From Dioscorea cayenensis subsp. rotundata (lineage: Eukaryota; Streptophyta; Magnoliopsida; Dioscoreales; Dioscoreaceae), in assembly GCF_009730915.1 (NCBI RefSeq), contig NC_052482.1, forward strand, positions 744,001 through 808,000: a DNA stretch of 64,000 nucleotides, written 5' to 3'. The notes below the pieces were generated by a model, which saw nothing but the letters and a program-made list of their open reading frames with translations, did no database searches and was not told the origin of the DNA. Each line of letters begins with the position of its first letter. Position 1 is the first letter of the stretch. A program made the translations under genes and the position numbers. Positions 35,621 to 49,619 of this stretch are shown here, one piece after another.

Positions 35621-38373
35621 AAGTCATTACCCAATTCATAAACAACCAGGATTATAAACTGAAGTATTATTTTTAGACTTAAGTATTATTTATAATATTA
35701 TTTTAATTAAATTTTAGTGGATTTTTTTTTAAAATTGATATGTTTCTTCCTCTAGAATTGCATAACAATGAGATTTATTTTTAAAAGATCAGTCCGTAAG
35801 CTATAATTAGTGTATCTCCATCCATACATATCCTTTGAAAGAAATTTGAATATATATATATATATGCATATATATAAAGAGTTCCATACTGCAGGCCGGG
35901 CCCAAGTTGGGCTCGCTATTGGAAGCCCATCTCGTTGGGCATGTGCAAAGGGTGTGCCATATTAAATGACCAACCAATTAAAAAAAGCCACGTATGTAAG
36001 GGCCCACCACAGCTGAACCGCGTTCACACCTTCACGCCTGAACGACAAAGTACAAACCAAGTGCGCCCGCGTGAAGACGCGCCGAACCCAATGACCATTA
36101 ATAAATGCTCTTCAGCTCTTGCTGTTATATGACGTGTCATATTCTGATTGGTTATATAACTGAGCCCCACTTTGAAAAGACAAACTTTGCTGTTTGAAGG
36201 GAGACAGGTGATCCATTGGGCGGTGATATTAAGACAAGAAGGAACAAATGCGTGAGAAGCCGTGACTTAGTTCCACGTTCTTTGCATCAGTTACTGAGTT
36301 AACGACATAATAAATTTTCATGCACCTGAAAATGTGACCCGCAAAAGATACCCATTGCCATGCTGGTGTCTCCGGTGAATTTCTTTGGGAAAATGCACTT
36401 GCTCCGTTGCTTGTTGATGAATTTTTTATAATTTTAGTATAAATACCTTGAATTGTCGCTCTGCATTAAAAAAAATTTAATGGGTCAAAATAAATAAATT
36501 TGTATAATTCAAGTAAAAATATTTTTATAAATTATAAAAACGATAAACACTGTTAAAAGACATATGGATACAAAAATGCAACAGTTATAATAACTTGAAA
36601 ATCTTCTAGAGATTTATCATGCAAAAAGGACTGACATGTGAAATAATGATAACCTATTACATACATTCAAAATGATTTATATAACGTGAATTGATTTTAG
36701 GTTTTAGAAGATGATGGTTGTGATTGGTTAATTACTCTATTTTTCATGAGTTTATATGTAAAAATATCACTTTTGTGAAGGAAACGAGCAATTTATTTCT
36801 ATTTATTTATTTATTTATTTACAGGGGACAAGTGACAACCACTCCTTTAAGTTATTTACTAGCAAACAACAAGAGGAAAATATAAAATTTATGTTATTAT
36901 TCGACACTATAGAATAATCCTCATAGTCATTAGATGAATATATAATTTAAAAGTGATAAATGTTTTGAGAAAAATTGCTTAATTAAGATTTCGAGCAAGT
37001 TTATATTTTAACAAAATTGATAAAGGCTGCCAATAGAATACAAAAGTACGAAGATTTAAATAGACACTGAATAAATAATATTTTTATATTCTCTCGTTAT
37101 TTTTATTTGTCATGTTTTAGAGCTCTTCTTTATTACTTTTTATATGTTACATTAAAAATTTTGTGCAGCATTAAATTTTTTTTTTTTTTCTAAATTTGTC
37201 TTTTTATTTAATGTACTTTTACAATTTTCAATAAATCAACAATTAACTACTTCATATAGTTGGGGTTTTAAATAGATATAATTTTGGGAAGTAATGGAAT
37301 TTTTTTTTATAAAATATAGGTAACCAACTAATTTTAACCAATTTTTTTTAATTATTATAAATTAAGTAAATGTGAACGGAATAGTATTTATATAGTATTA
37401 TATTGTACTTACACAGTATACATAATACAAAGCCAAGGTGTTTTGATCCTAAACGGACCAATCACCATTTTAATGAGATTTTTTGTTTAAGGAAAAAAAA
37501 ACAAAGAATTTATTAAATGTTGTTATCGGATCCGGGTTCAATGGCTTGATTCACAGCTGTTATCGGATTCGGGTCATGTTGAACATAAATCCAAAAAACT
37601 TTAAATCCTAACCGTCCATCACATCATCAAGTGGCCCACTTGATTCAGAAAGATCCGCAGTGACCACCGGCGCGCCAACGGTCCATTTTTCGAGAACCGT
37701 GGCATTTCCGTAAATAAATATGAAAAACAAGCCTGACTTTTTACCAATGACACCCTTGAAAAACGTTAAAATTATTATTTTCAAAAATCACCCTAATTTC
37801 CCCTTCCTTTGCTAGGGAATATTACACCTATAATTAGAATTTAAAGAATTTTTTTATATATTTAATTTTTCAAACAATATGTAATTATTTTAAAAATCTA
37901 TATGTAACTTTTTTTTACTAATAGTTTTATTTAACAAAATATAATAAGTATATATTAGAAATATAAATAAGCAAGAACTCATACCTTCATTTTATATGGA
38001 TTTTAAAATTTATTTTTTATTTTAAATAGTAAATATGTTACACAAGGGATCTAGCATCTATAGTTTCACAAGCCTTTATGATGTAGGACAATAATTAGTT
38101 TATTATTCACCCTACTAATAGTACAAGTAAAGTTTTCTTTTGGATGGGTATACATATATATATATATGTAAATATAATTGTTTTTGAGGTTATATTTATA
38201 AAATTCCTCCTAAAAAAGTAATTTATGTTTTTCCAAAGGGGTTGCAAGTGAAAAAACCACTTCTTTTTATGAGTGAGTTCTCATCAAAACAGTGTTCGTT
38301 TAGAAAACAAAAACAGAAGAAACAAGAGAGAAAACAGTGAAATCGATTTCTTGTGAGAAGACTCAGTGGAGGA
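35621..38373. other. AT-rich intergenic region with one promoter-like island
   Basis: Mostly long A/T runs without ORFs. The 35890-36260 part is less AT-rich and has a TGACGTGTCA bZIP-type box, an ATTGG box and TTATATAA within about 40 bp (36130-36160), but no ORF follows. The last 200 bp before 38374 contain a TATATATATATAT run (about 38154) and a purine-rich leader for the next gene. Confidence 0.45.
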
Positions 38374-39191
38374 ATGGGGAGCAAAACCAGGCCAATATTT
38401 CCAATGCCCGGATCACAGCACTACAGCGACTATGGCTTCGATTCTCAGTTCGATTATTTCCAGGTTTTCCATTTTTTTTTTTTTCTCTCCTTTCAACTCT
38501 TTTCTTGAGAACTTTTCTCTGGTTTTTATTTTTTATTTTTTATTTCCGTTTTCTAAATCTTTCAGCCTTGTTTTCATTCCGTTTTGTAAAGAGCTCTCTT
38601 TTAAGCTAGTTTTTTTTTTGGCCCCTTTTTTTGTTTTCATGGAAAACAGAAGAAAAATGTCTACTTTGAAAGTTGTCTTCTTTTTGCTTTATTTATTTAT
38701 TTATAGTGTGTGTATATATATATAATTTATTTATTTATTTATTTATTGGGGGGAAGGTCTTGGAGGAGGCGAGGAGGCATGGGAAACGAGGGGAAACGAG
38801 GGGAACAATAGAAGGGCATCATTTCAAGCTACAAAAGCCCATCTCAAAAGACGATTCCCGGGCGAGATCTAAGAAACGTAAGCAGTGGTGGAAAACCGCG
38901 TTTCTCTTCTGGAAACGAAAGAACGCGAGGGGAAACGAGAACAACCGGATGGATTCAGGTCACCGGGACTCCACTCACCGGGCCGTGTCGGGACCGTTGT
39001 ATTTGACCGAGAGTCTCGGTTCGAGGACGCCGTGTCGGTCCAACCGGTCCGGTTCGGGCCCGCTCCGGTTCAGCCCGGCCGAACGGGCTGGAATCCCGTA
39101 TCTGAACCTCAGAGAATTCAATGTGATTGAGAGTCACCGGGTTTCTGCCACGTCAGCACATCCGCACGTGCCGGTTTACTTGGTCACGTGA
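38374..39191 (+). CDS. Plant-specific uncharacterised protein, two exons
   Basis: Exon 1 38374-38463 (ATG GGG AGC..., reads MGSKTRPIFPMPGSQHYSDY and on to FDYFQ). GT-AG intron 38464-38756, T-rich. Exon 2 38757-39191 opens VLEEARRHG. Total 174 residues. Exon 2 has KPISKDDS, then a basic WWKTAFLFWKRK patch, SGPLYLTES, SGPL, IPYLNLREFN and the C-terminal VPVYLVT. I recognise this arrangement (KPISKDD, WWK, SGPxYxTES, IPYxxLRE, final PxYLVT) as a small family of unstudied land-plant proteins. No enzyme domain, signal peptide or membrane helix is visible. The basic patch suggests nucleic-acid or membrane contact, which is inference only. Exon 2 is GC-richer than its surroundings. Confidence 0.75.
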
Positions 39192-40072
39192 TTCATTCTT
39201 CTCGTCACTCGCGTATTATTATTATTATTATTATTATTTTTATTTTTTTTTGGGGTTGTGACTTGTGATTGGTTGTGTGATCACTGTGATGTGGTTTGTT
39301 GCTCACCGCGAGTGAGCAGATGCATGTGAGAAGACGTTTGTTTTGTTGTATTTTGGTTTGGAAGTATTGAGTTTTATTAGATTTTAGCCGCTTTCTTTTT
39401 TATTTATTTTGGAATTATTATTGAATTTCTAATATTTATAAATGTTGAAGATAATACGTATTTCTTTTAAATTTTGATAATATATATTCAATTCTCATAT
39501 GGTCAAGAACGGAAAGACTCATTTGTAGCTTCATACCAATATTTATTAAAATTAACTGAAATCATTAACAAATATTTGTGGGGAGTTAAATCTAGCAATA
39601 ATGTAACAATAATGATATTTAGACAAAATAGATAAATCAAATCAGTAGCAATTCCTAGATTAAATGGTAAATTGAAAAACTCCTCTCTAAACTTAAAATT
39701 ATAAATCACAAACCTGAGAAAAAACATCCAATTTGGCAATCATGTCATTTTAACTACTCATTCGACTTATTAATTCAACCTAAATAACATTACTCTAAAT
39801 TTAAATATGCAACATTCTAAAATAAAATTTAAAAATATGTAATTAAATAGAGGCCTCCAAATATTATATATCATACAAGCGATCAGGAACATGCTTTTCA
39901 CCCCCTGGACTTGGCCACCTTTTTTTTTTGAGACTACATTATGCAGGTACACAATGGAGATAAATATAGAAATAAAAATGGTAAATGAAAACACTATTGA
40001 CAGAACACAACACAAGATAGAATAAAAAGATCAGAGACTAGAATTGGGAAACATTGATGCATAAAATTATTG
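39192..40072. other. Intergenic, between convergent genes
   Basis: 3' flanks of the small plus-strand gene and of the minus-strand TPR gene. (ATT)n run at about 39214-39240. Nothing else seen. Confidence 0.5.
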
Positions 40073-43000
40073 TCATCTTTGAAGCTGGTCAGCAGCTGAA
40101 TTGCTAGTGGCTGATGATGCAGTTGCCCTGCCATTCGAAACTCCATTGTCGACGGGCGATGAATTTCCCCATCTACCCTCGGACTCGATTGGCTCGATGA
40201 CTTTAACTGATCCATCAGTTAATCCGATTGCGAATTGATTTGGTTCCTGTGGGTGTGTCGCGATCACCAGAGGATACACTGGAGGGTTACTGCAATGAAA
40301 ATTGTACATATTATTACATGTTATGAAAGTATAAGTGGTTGTTTTATGAATTACAAGTTTCCAAATGTTTAATTATAGGAGGCTAGGTTCAGTATGATAA
40401 ACCAAGTACCTGTTTGCAGCTGGAGAAGATAAATAAGCAGAAGGCGCAATGCGACATCTTAATCTCAAGTTATCGGCATCAAACACCCCGATGTTTGCAT
40501 CACAGAAGGCTGCATAAACCAGCTGGCTGTTGCATGAATAAGCTGCATGGGATATCGGCGCAGAAAGTGTACCTTGGGGAACCCACTGAAATCCAAAACA
40601 ATTATCATGAGAAACTATTTAAGTCAAAATGGTAATTCATAAGTCTCAAAAGACAGTTAGTTACCTGACGGATCCTTTCCGCTTTGGATGTGTCGTATAT
40701 TGCTATTTGTGTTTCATGGGATACTAACAAGCGAATTTGATCGGAATGGAACTGGACTCGAGTATCACCAGCAGGTGGTTTCCCTGCAGGTAATTGAATT
40801 GCAATGGATTTCTTTTTCTCCCAGTTGTCAGTGTTCCATATACATAGCTGCAGCAATGATCATTATGAATATAATCATTAAACAAACCATCCCAGAGTAA
40901 GAGACAGCTTTTCACTAGCAAAATTATAAGAGAGACATAACCACCAGTCAACTTGTTAAGTAGGGGAAAGAAGAAATTCAACTCTACCTGAGCATCAGCA
41001 CCAGAAGAAACCAAGATGCCAAGACTGTTGGAAAAGGCAAGTCCAGTTATGCGCTTCTGATGACCACTCAGTTTTGTTTTAACCTGAATCAAAATCATAA
41101 GAACTAGAAAGCATTAATGGAAATTAGTGGTGAGAATCCAAAAACTGATCAGCAGAATAAGACTACCTCATCCACGCGAACATTATAAATGTGTATAGTA
41201 GCGTCTTCCATTCCAATAGCGATGATGTTATTGTCTAGTAGATGGAAGGCTAAATAAGTCGAAGTAGGTGGCGGGGGCATGAATGTAGTCATTATCTACA
41301 AAAGATAATATAAATGTGTTGACGTCGAAGATAGATGACAGAATCAAAACCATGGACATAATTATTTAATTAGCAATGCTGCAATGGTTTACCTTGAATG
41401 TCATCATGTTGAACAAAGAGACCTTCCCTCCACAAGCCGACATGACATACGAATCATTCTTTGAGAGTGCTATGCAAGGAACTGCTTCTTCAAGGTTGGT
41501 TTCTGATACATCATTGATCATAAGAAGACCACTGTTTGGTTGCCAATGCTGTGGAGCAATACTGGCAGTGGCCTTTAACCCCGACCAAGTTAGAACTTAG
41601 ATGTTTCACACAAAAAGATCCATCAATAAGCAAGCAAAAGAAATGCTAGTCCTTACCTTGCCACTAGGATTCTGCTCATTCCGACTCCATTTCCACAATC
41701 TCTGGATAGCATTTGATCCTAGAGCTAACAAACCACCCCCGGAATTTGTGTAAAGAAGTCTTGCAACCTGAACAATTTCACAACCATCATACAAGGAACT
41801 AAAGACAATGTGCGCCAAGAAGCACAAACTGACTATAAGGGTAACGGCATTCACCTTGCTGGCAGGCTCTGTGCCTTCTGGCATTGGAACAACACGGCAA
41901 TGAAGCGGGTCCAGAATTTCAGACAATTCCCATTGTTTGGCCTTATCAGATAAATCCTCCAAAATTCTGGGTTTGATCTCCATCCCCCTAGAAGAGGGTG
42001 ATCCCCCATTCTGAAAAGAAATCCATAGAAGCAAGAAAAAACTCAATTACCATTTTTTTTTTAAAACATTTAAAGTGCGATGCATAAATGACATTAAGAA
42101 CAACATTTACATCCATGAGAATATTCCATCTTTTGTAGTTAAAGTCAATGTTCAAGATAAAAGTAGGTTTTCATTAGATATATCTATTCTAAACCCAACC
42201 TCCCCACAATTAATCGTACTTACAAGAATAGGAGATGGCTTTGCAGGAGAGCTTCTGTCTAAGCGATCCACCCTACTTATGCTTGGGGAGATGCTAGCAA
42301 CCACAGGAGCAACCGAAACCTAATTGAAAACATATTATTCATGAGGGTGTCCTTGGGAAAGTAAATTGTATGTTAAGGTTATCAGTCTGCCACCTTGACA
42401 GGAGAACTTTCATATTGAGCTCTAAATGCTTCAAAGGATCGACTTCCAAAAGCTCGCAGAGATCTGTGTCCTTCTGCATTGGCAAGTATCTTGAAACCAT
42501 TGTCCACTGTTGTAACAGCAAGAAGGTTTCCTTCTTTATTGAATCTCAATCGCGGGAGAGACTGTTGTGGTTAATGCTAATGAGTCAAAGATTTTGCAAT
42601 ATATTTATATAGTTCTATGGCAATAATATAGAAACTGACCTGAAGTCCACCGTCTGCATCTGTGCTTGTGATCATGTTCACAATGTCCACATCCCAAAAC
42701 TTAATTTGATTTTCTTCACCAGCAGCCAAAAAGTGGTTTTGGGTAGTGTCAAACTGAACAACACCAGCTGATTTTTTCCGGAAACCAACATATGTTCTCT
42801 TTATTGCCCCTTCACTTTCATTCCACTCTACAAGAAATGAGTCTCCTTCTTTGCTAGTCCCACAGGAAAACAATCTACACAGCAAAGAAAACATATATTA
42901 GTGCTACGCTATAACATGAGAATTCCTTAAAAAGACTGAATTCAAGCTTTCAACATTGCAAAGAGAACATATATAAGTGCTGTGCCGTAACATGAGTATT

Positions 43001-46000
43001 CCATAAAAGGATTGAATTCAAGCTTTCTACACAGCAAAGAGTAACATCAGTGTAGTGCTATAATATAAGAATTCCATGAAAGGAATGAATTCAAGCTTTT
43101 TGCTCTAAATTTAGAATCTCAGGCTTGCCTGCTTCCATCAGAGCTATATAACATTGTCGTGCACGAACGCCCAGGAGCATCATAGTCCACTCTAGATCCT
43201 ATGTTATCATACAGCCATGCCTTAATTTTCCCATCAATAGCAGTTGAGAAAACAAACTGCATTAAGGAATAGGATCAAGATGTTAGTATATGAACTGAAA
43301 TAAAGAAGGGTTCACTTAAATAACCATAAAGGATAACTTCTGGCATCCTAAATAAGAACATTCACAGATCCTTCCCCTTTTTTCTAACAAAGGGAAGAAT
43401 TGTTAAAAATGTGTTTCCTAACAAATGCTTTAAAAAAAAATGGACGAAGTGCTATAATACTAAAATTCAGGTTCAGAGTTTATATACAGAAAGAACATGT
43501 TCAAGAGGAACCTAATAAATCAAGATGGCACTGCTCAATCACCTCAACATGAACAGCTTTCAAAAAATAGAATTACATAAGCTGGTTTCATTCATACAAA
43601 GAAAGTGGAGGAGGATGTTGGACATTGGTGGTGCCCCTTTTTGTTGGTCAAATAAAAATTTCAGCTGATACAAGCTTCTCAAAATAATAATAAATAAATA
43701 GATTTCTCATGCAGATTTCTGCACTTCATATGATACTTGCCCTTCCAATAATATGAATTAAAAATAGTTTTAATTTCTAATTTTTTTTTCTTGATAAAGC
43801 ATAAATAATCACTTATGGGTGAGAGTCACTATAGATGATTAACCTGCCTGAAAATGTCATTTACAGAATAAAGAGAATAATCTGCATCATAGAAAGTATA
43901 GATTCACTAAAAGAAACCGTAAGTGGGAACTTCTTCAATGGCAAATCATTTCAGTAGCAAAGGGGTTTGAGCACACCGATAAGGGGGTTAAACTAAGTTT
44001 CCCTAGAAGGAGATGACAAAAACAACATACCTGTATATTCTCCTTATGATGGGGGCAAATGGAATAAATAGGAGCCTCATGACCTTCAAAAGTGTAAAGC
44101 TTCTGACCGGTCAAATCCCAAACCTATAATAAGGCAATAAGCATTATTAAAGGAATACATACAAAACAAACAAAAGCACAAAAAACTATTACTCATGCCT
44201 TTATAAGCTTATCTTCACCACAAGTCACGACAGATACTTGTTTGTTTGGATGAGCAAATGCTATGTCGTTAACTCCTCCCATGTGAGCTTCAATCTGCTT
44301 AAAAATCAGAATCATTAGTGCATCATATCTTCCTTCAGTAACGTGAAATAAGATGTTGCACTTTGCAAATCCACCTCTATATGTTGATGTAGCTCATTAG
44401 GAGCTTGATAGGCATGTAGATGAATCAAGTGCTTTGAAAATGCAACCCCTGCAGTGGTAAGATTAGAATTTAGCACATAGAGAGAATAGGATTATCCAAA
44501 TTACCTAAACAAGGAAACTCACCAATCAGGTTTCCATCTGGACTCCATGAAACTTTAGTAACTGATATGGAAGTATCTTTAACCATTGCAGCCTGTCCAA
44601 ATCAGCATAGAGATGAAGAGATACAGAACAAAAATGACACTTCACACATAAAAATTGATAATACAAACACCTGAACAATAAAGAAATTTTAGTTATCTAT
44701 CGACCTTGAGTTACCCAGTTGAAATAAGAGAAACAAGCTTGAAAATTTTTGTACCAGCCCAAGGAGAGCCAGCTTATAATTGCCAAAAAAGGAATAGGGC
44801 CTCAGCAATGCTACAGTTACATGTAGACAAGTAAATATTACAACTGCAGGCATGAATGAAAATATACACATCCAAATCACCTCAATTGACCTCCATTCAC
44901 ACTGACTTGAAAAAGGCAAAATGTCAACTTAGTGAGGTAAATATCAAGATTGCACTCAAAGGCCAGCATTCAATTGTTCATATATCACGGTAGAGATGCA
45001 GAAAAGAAAACACAATCAGATCATGAACTACAACATATCATTTTTTCTACTTATGCATGATGATGAGCCAACGGGCTTAACTCATAATCTCTGAATTGAG
45101 ATGACAGTAGACAATATGGAAACAAATTTCACAAGCACCATTTATAAAATGAGTAGATTTGCAATCCCTCATAACTGAATAAATCTCCATGCAAAGCTTA
45201 AGAATGTTTTTCTCAAACAATAGAACATTCAACAACAACAAGAAGCCATTAGTCCCAACTATTTGTTTTTGCTTTGTTCTGATAGAACAAAAAATATTTA
45301 AAAAACTAAAAAATGTACCTGCTAAAGGCAACCTTCCCACTCCACAAACATTAGATAGACAGATTACTAAATGTATTTCCACAAAAAAATATTATATATA
45401 GATTAGTTCGTTAAATTAAATAAACCAAATATCTAAACTCCCACAACAACAGAAATTTAAAATGTTTGGAGCCATTTTCATTAATAGGCAAGAACTTTTT
45501 CAGAAATCACAGTGAATGATAAGTACCTGAAATTGAGAAGAACAAGATGCTATGTCTCGCAGTTTGAATGGCTTTGACACCAGCCTCTCCCGTAAACCAA
45601 TTTCCCATAGTGTAATTTCACCAGTCCCGGTGCCCACTATCAAAGAGCAAACGTAAGAAATGAAAAACCAAATAAACAGAAGTGGTGAGTGGTCCAAATC
45701 AAAAGCATCTTCATACCTAATAGTAGTGTGTGATGAGAAGGATGGAAGTCCATGCTTGTCACATTTGATCCCTGATTCATGGCACAAGCTACTGTTCTTG
45801 GCAGGTCATCCAACGACCATGCAATTTGTGGAATAGGAGCAGGATATGTAACCTGAGTATAAGAAATAAGAAGTAAACTTCAACATATTGCTGATAGGTT
45901 GTAATCAGTTAGATTTATATAGGACAATAGTAAAGTCAAGCATGCATGTGAATCCACATTACCTCATCAGCTTGGTGTGTACTAGACCGCATACGCTTCA

Positions 46001-49000
46001 TTAATTGCTCAGAGTCAGCATTCTGATAGTCTGTCATAGTGAGAGTATTTGGAGTTCTGGGGTGTTTCAAGATAGAAACTGTTGCATGGAGCAACTATAA
46101 TTATTTCTCTTGGAAATATTCACATACATGACAGAAGTTTTTAGTTATAGTGCTACCTTTGACACTTATTTAAATAATTGTGGCATCAATCCTGACCGGA
46201 TTGCTTAAAGAATTAATAATGACAAAAACCATTGTCTTCTTCAAATTCCACTATAATATGAAAATGACATAGATAAAAACAAATGGCTACAGAAAAATCA
46301 AATCAATCTGCTTCAGAGACAAGCCAGTGATGTTCAACACAAAAGAAAAAGCAGATTACAAAGAGAAACCTTATTCTTGGAGTTCTGAAATCAAATTTGC
46401 AAAAACATAAGAAAGCAAAATCAAAGAATGATATTTACGCAATTCTGTTAAGTTCAAGTTTAGGGCTAGATATTTGAAGCTGTATACAAAGTCCATGGCA
46501 TGCACATACAATACTAAACATCAACCTTCCAAGGATTTGCTAGATTAATCCACCACTAACTTCAATTTTTGAGTCCGTGTCCATTGAGCTATAAGGAAAT
46601 AGGAAAAACATTTAGCCTACTAGTGTGTGCATAATTTCCAAAAGAGTGAAGCAAAGAATGGTGGAAGTCAATATTTTAATAGTGCTTTGCAACTACAAAT
46701 TTGATAAGAAACTCAAATCTACCATAATGAAAAGTGAAGCACAAGAAATTGGAACAAGTAGATTGTAAGAACATTTGAAACTTTTGTGTTAGTGATATCA
46801 ACGGAAATAAGAAAATGTTCAAATTAGAAGTGAATGTATAAAAAAATATCAGCTGCTTTCAGGGTAATGATTTCCCATGGATAAAAGTAGATGGACTTAG
46901 AACACCTTTAGGAAACATTTGGAAAGCCATGAACAGATCCAAGAAGCATGGAAAAAAAAAGTAGCATCATTAGTTTTGCAGTTTACTTTTTTCTGTAAAA
47001 TATGTGAAGTTTCTTCTAAAACTAAAGCACAAGAACTACCATACAATATGTAATCAGTGGTTGAATCATGAAATAAAGGTTCCAAATCTCAGACCTTGAT
47101 TGGGTGGAATAGATATGGTAGGTGCAGCAACAACAGCAGATTGAACTGATGATGAACCAGCAGCATTAGCCATCCAGCCAGCTAAAGCACTGGCGTTTGC
47201 TGCTGCCGCAGGTGGGAATGGCTGGATATAGCAAGGTTAAGAGTTAAATAAAAGATGCACATCTGAAGTGCATAAGTCCTGTATATTAAAAATCAGTCTT
47301 TCTTTCTGTGCAGAAGTCATTTGTTACGGGATATAAATGTACCGCATGTGGCCCAAGTGGCGTATATGTAGCAGGCTTGGGAACAGCTGCAAGAGGTACA
47401 GAAACTGAAGGTGCACGAGCACCGTTTGGAGGAGCACAAGTATGGTCCGTGAACAACGTCTTAATATCAGGATTCTGCCTTGGGTTCTTGCAAAGTTGAT
47501 GTTGCCAATTAAGGCTGTCAAAACCATAATATCACAATCATTGGCCAGTACCGTTATACTATATAATCCTAATAAATTCTAGCAACACACGTCTCATAAA
47601 CAACTTAACATAAATTCAATGTCCGGATTCTCAAAACCCACAAAAGAAAATGCTTAAGCAATGGAAATGCAAGTAGTATTCCCACATTTCACAAAGTTAG
47701 CCAAAAGGCATGGGTGATAAAGTAGGAATCACGATCATGTCAGAAAGGAAAATCCAAGTAGATAAGACATTGCTGTAAGATATTTATTTACCTTTGGTTG
47801 ATTAAAGTTCTCAATCGTGATGCCTTGAGAGTGGGAAAAACTAGCTTCTCTCGAAACAAAGGATTGGCTTCTATAAGTTTTTTCAGCTCAATAAGCATGA
47901 TGCTTCGAGCCGACTTTGTGTCACCATATTTTGATAATTGCTCATTTTCCCTGCAGTTCAAAGCGCCAAAGGAAAAAAAACCAGCTAGATTAAATAATTG
48001 ATCAGCTTTTATTTTACAGTGCTCACAAAACACATCATTTCAAACTAACATAGGTATTAAGAGAAAGGACTTGGACATAAGCAATAAATAATAGTAGAGC
48101 TTCAAAAATATTCCTATAATATGAATCAACTTAACTTTGGTTGCAAATAAAAAAGGAGAAAATACAAGACAGGAAGATTAAAAAACCAGACCACTAAGGA
48201 TTCATTCCAAAGTAGAATGACTGTTCAAGGAAGGTTGGTTTTTTGTCATTTATCACAAAAAAAAAGTATACAAATTGCCAATTTCTACTCCACAGCAATG
48301 TGGCTCCTCAATTGAAAGAGCAATAAGCACATAACCTGATAAATGACTGAAACAACAAAAAAAGAAGAATGGGCAAATGAGTATCTTACTCCACATGACA
48401 GATCAATCCCTTCTATATCATTCGATAACATTGAGTTCTTAAAATTTGATACATATAACCTCCTTTCACAAACAAAGGTGATACATCTTAAAGTGAATAA
48501 TGTCATTTGCGGCATACAAAAAAAGTCAAATTACCAACTGAGATTTATCAATAAAAGCATTGACTTTAATATTCCATGATCTGCATGTTCAATTTCAAGG
48601 GTTGATGTCAGTTCTATTACTGCACAACACTGGGCAATATTCAAATTGTGGGCTCACTCGTGCAACAGTGAACATTCTCTAGTGGTTTTAAAAAAATTTT
48701 TTTGTTTGTCACCACTGCTATTTGAAGGAGTACTTCTGGTTGTATTATTTTTTTGGGAAGAGAGCTGCACCACAAAAAGCGAGCTGACCACCATATAAAA
48801 ATAGCAATTGTGTATATTCCTCTATTTGATAACATTAGAGTTGACCATGAAAAAAAACATCTGGGTTTGAATTTCACTAAAATTATTATATAGCAAGAAT
48901 GACTTTTTCCCTTTCTAGCAATACAGTCATGGAAAAAGTAGTTCAATAGCATTTGCAAGAGATAAAAACAAAAATCAGAACCTCAAGTAATGATATAAGT

Positions 49001-49619
49001 GTAAGCAGAAAAACACAACACACAACTGACCTAAAAATTTTCAAGTGTGAGAAGCTGAGTAATCTCTTTAAACAACTCCTCATTAAACGTTGAGAAAAAC
49101 CTTGAGATCTTTCACTAATATCTCCACCGCTTTTGCTCTGTCATGCCTATATACACATCATCGAACAAATTTAATTTGAATACAAAAAAATCAAATTTTT
49201 CAAATAAAAACAGAGCAATTAGCAATATATATATATATATATATATTACAAAACCTGTCAAGCGCTTCAAGATACTTCTGCTTCCTTATCTCAAAGAAGA
49301 TCTTCATTGAGTATCGATTATCATCAACCTTTGTGAACCCAGAGAGATACTTCTCCACCTCGTCCCACTCCCCTGCCTGCACTTTCTCATCAAAGTACTT
49401 TATATTGAAGAAAAATCCAGATTCCTGCTCCAACCTGAGCCAAAACCCCATGAAATCCAATCAAGCCATCAAAAATCCCATTCAAAAAGAGAAAAGAACC
49501 GGGAAAAATCGCTCAAAAAAAGCAGTAAAGGCCTTACTTGTGGACAGACTCCTTGAACTTCTCCTCCTCCAGGAACTGGAGAATAAGAAAAAAACCAGCT
49601 CCCGGCTCAGCGACGACAT
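40073..49619 (-). CDS. TPR: TOPLESS-related transcriptional corepressor
   Basis: About two dozen exons. Exon 1 49619-49538, exon 2 49434-49255, exon 3 49146-49031, exon 4 47950-47792, down to the last exon ending DQLQR and a stop at 40073. The N-terminus starts MSSLSREL and continues LQFLEEEKFKESVHK (LisH). The CTLH segment is EWDEVEKYLSGFTKVDDNRY; then DTKSARSIMLIELKKLIEANP and the NWQHQLCKNPRQNPDIKTLF region that closes the EAR-binding domain. A Pro/Ala linker (PFPPAAAANASALAGWMANA) leads to two WD40 propellers (GTGTGEITLWE, HPNKQVSVVTCGEDKLIK, SGHQKRITGLAFSNS, FAIGLTDGSVKVIEP). TPR proteins are recruited in the nucleus by EAR-motif repressors such as Aux/IAA and JAZ-NINJA. Exons 1 and 3 contain extra T in T-runs that break the frame (see findings). 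All other exons read cleanly, so I treat this as a gene with sequence errors or fresh lesions. The exact paralogue is not assigned. Confidence 0.93.
42874..43101. repeat. Three tandem 76-bp repeats at a TPR intron 3' end
   Basis: Copies start at 42874, 42950 and 43026, each with ATGAGAATTCC-like and GAATTCAAGCTTT segments. Copy 1 contains the splice acceptor used for the exon that reads LFSCGTSKEG. Copy 3 carries the same acceptor sequence (on minus, TTTGCTGTGTAG). Confidence 0.85.

Noticed and set aside
42874..43101. CRISPR-like spaced repeats
   Set aside because: The three 76-bp copies are contiguous tandem repeats in a plant intron, with no spacer/repeat alternation.
48641..48958. 105-codon minus ORF in a TPR intron
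   Set aside because: Intronic, no domain, and not in phase with the neighbouring exons 3 and 4.
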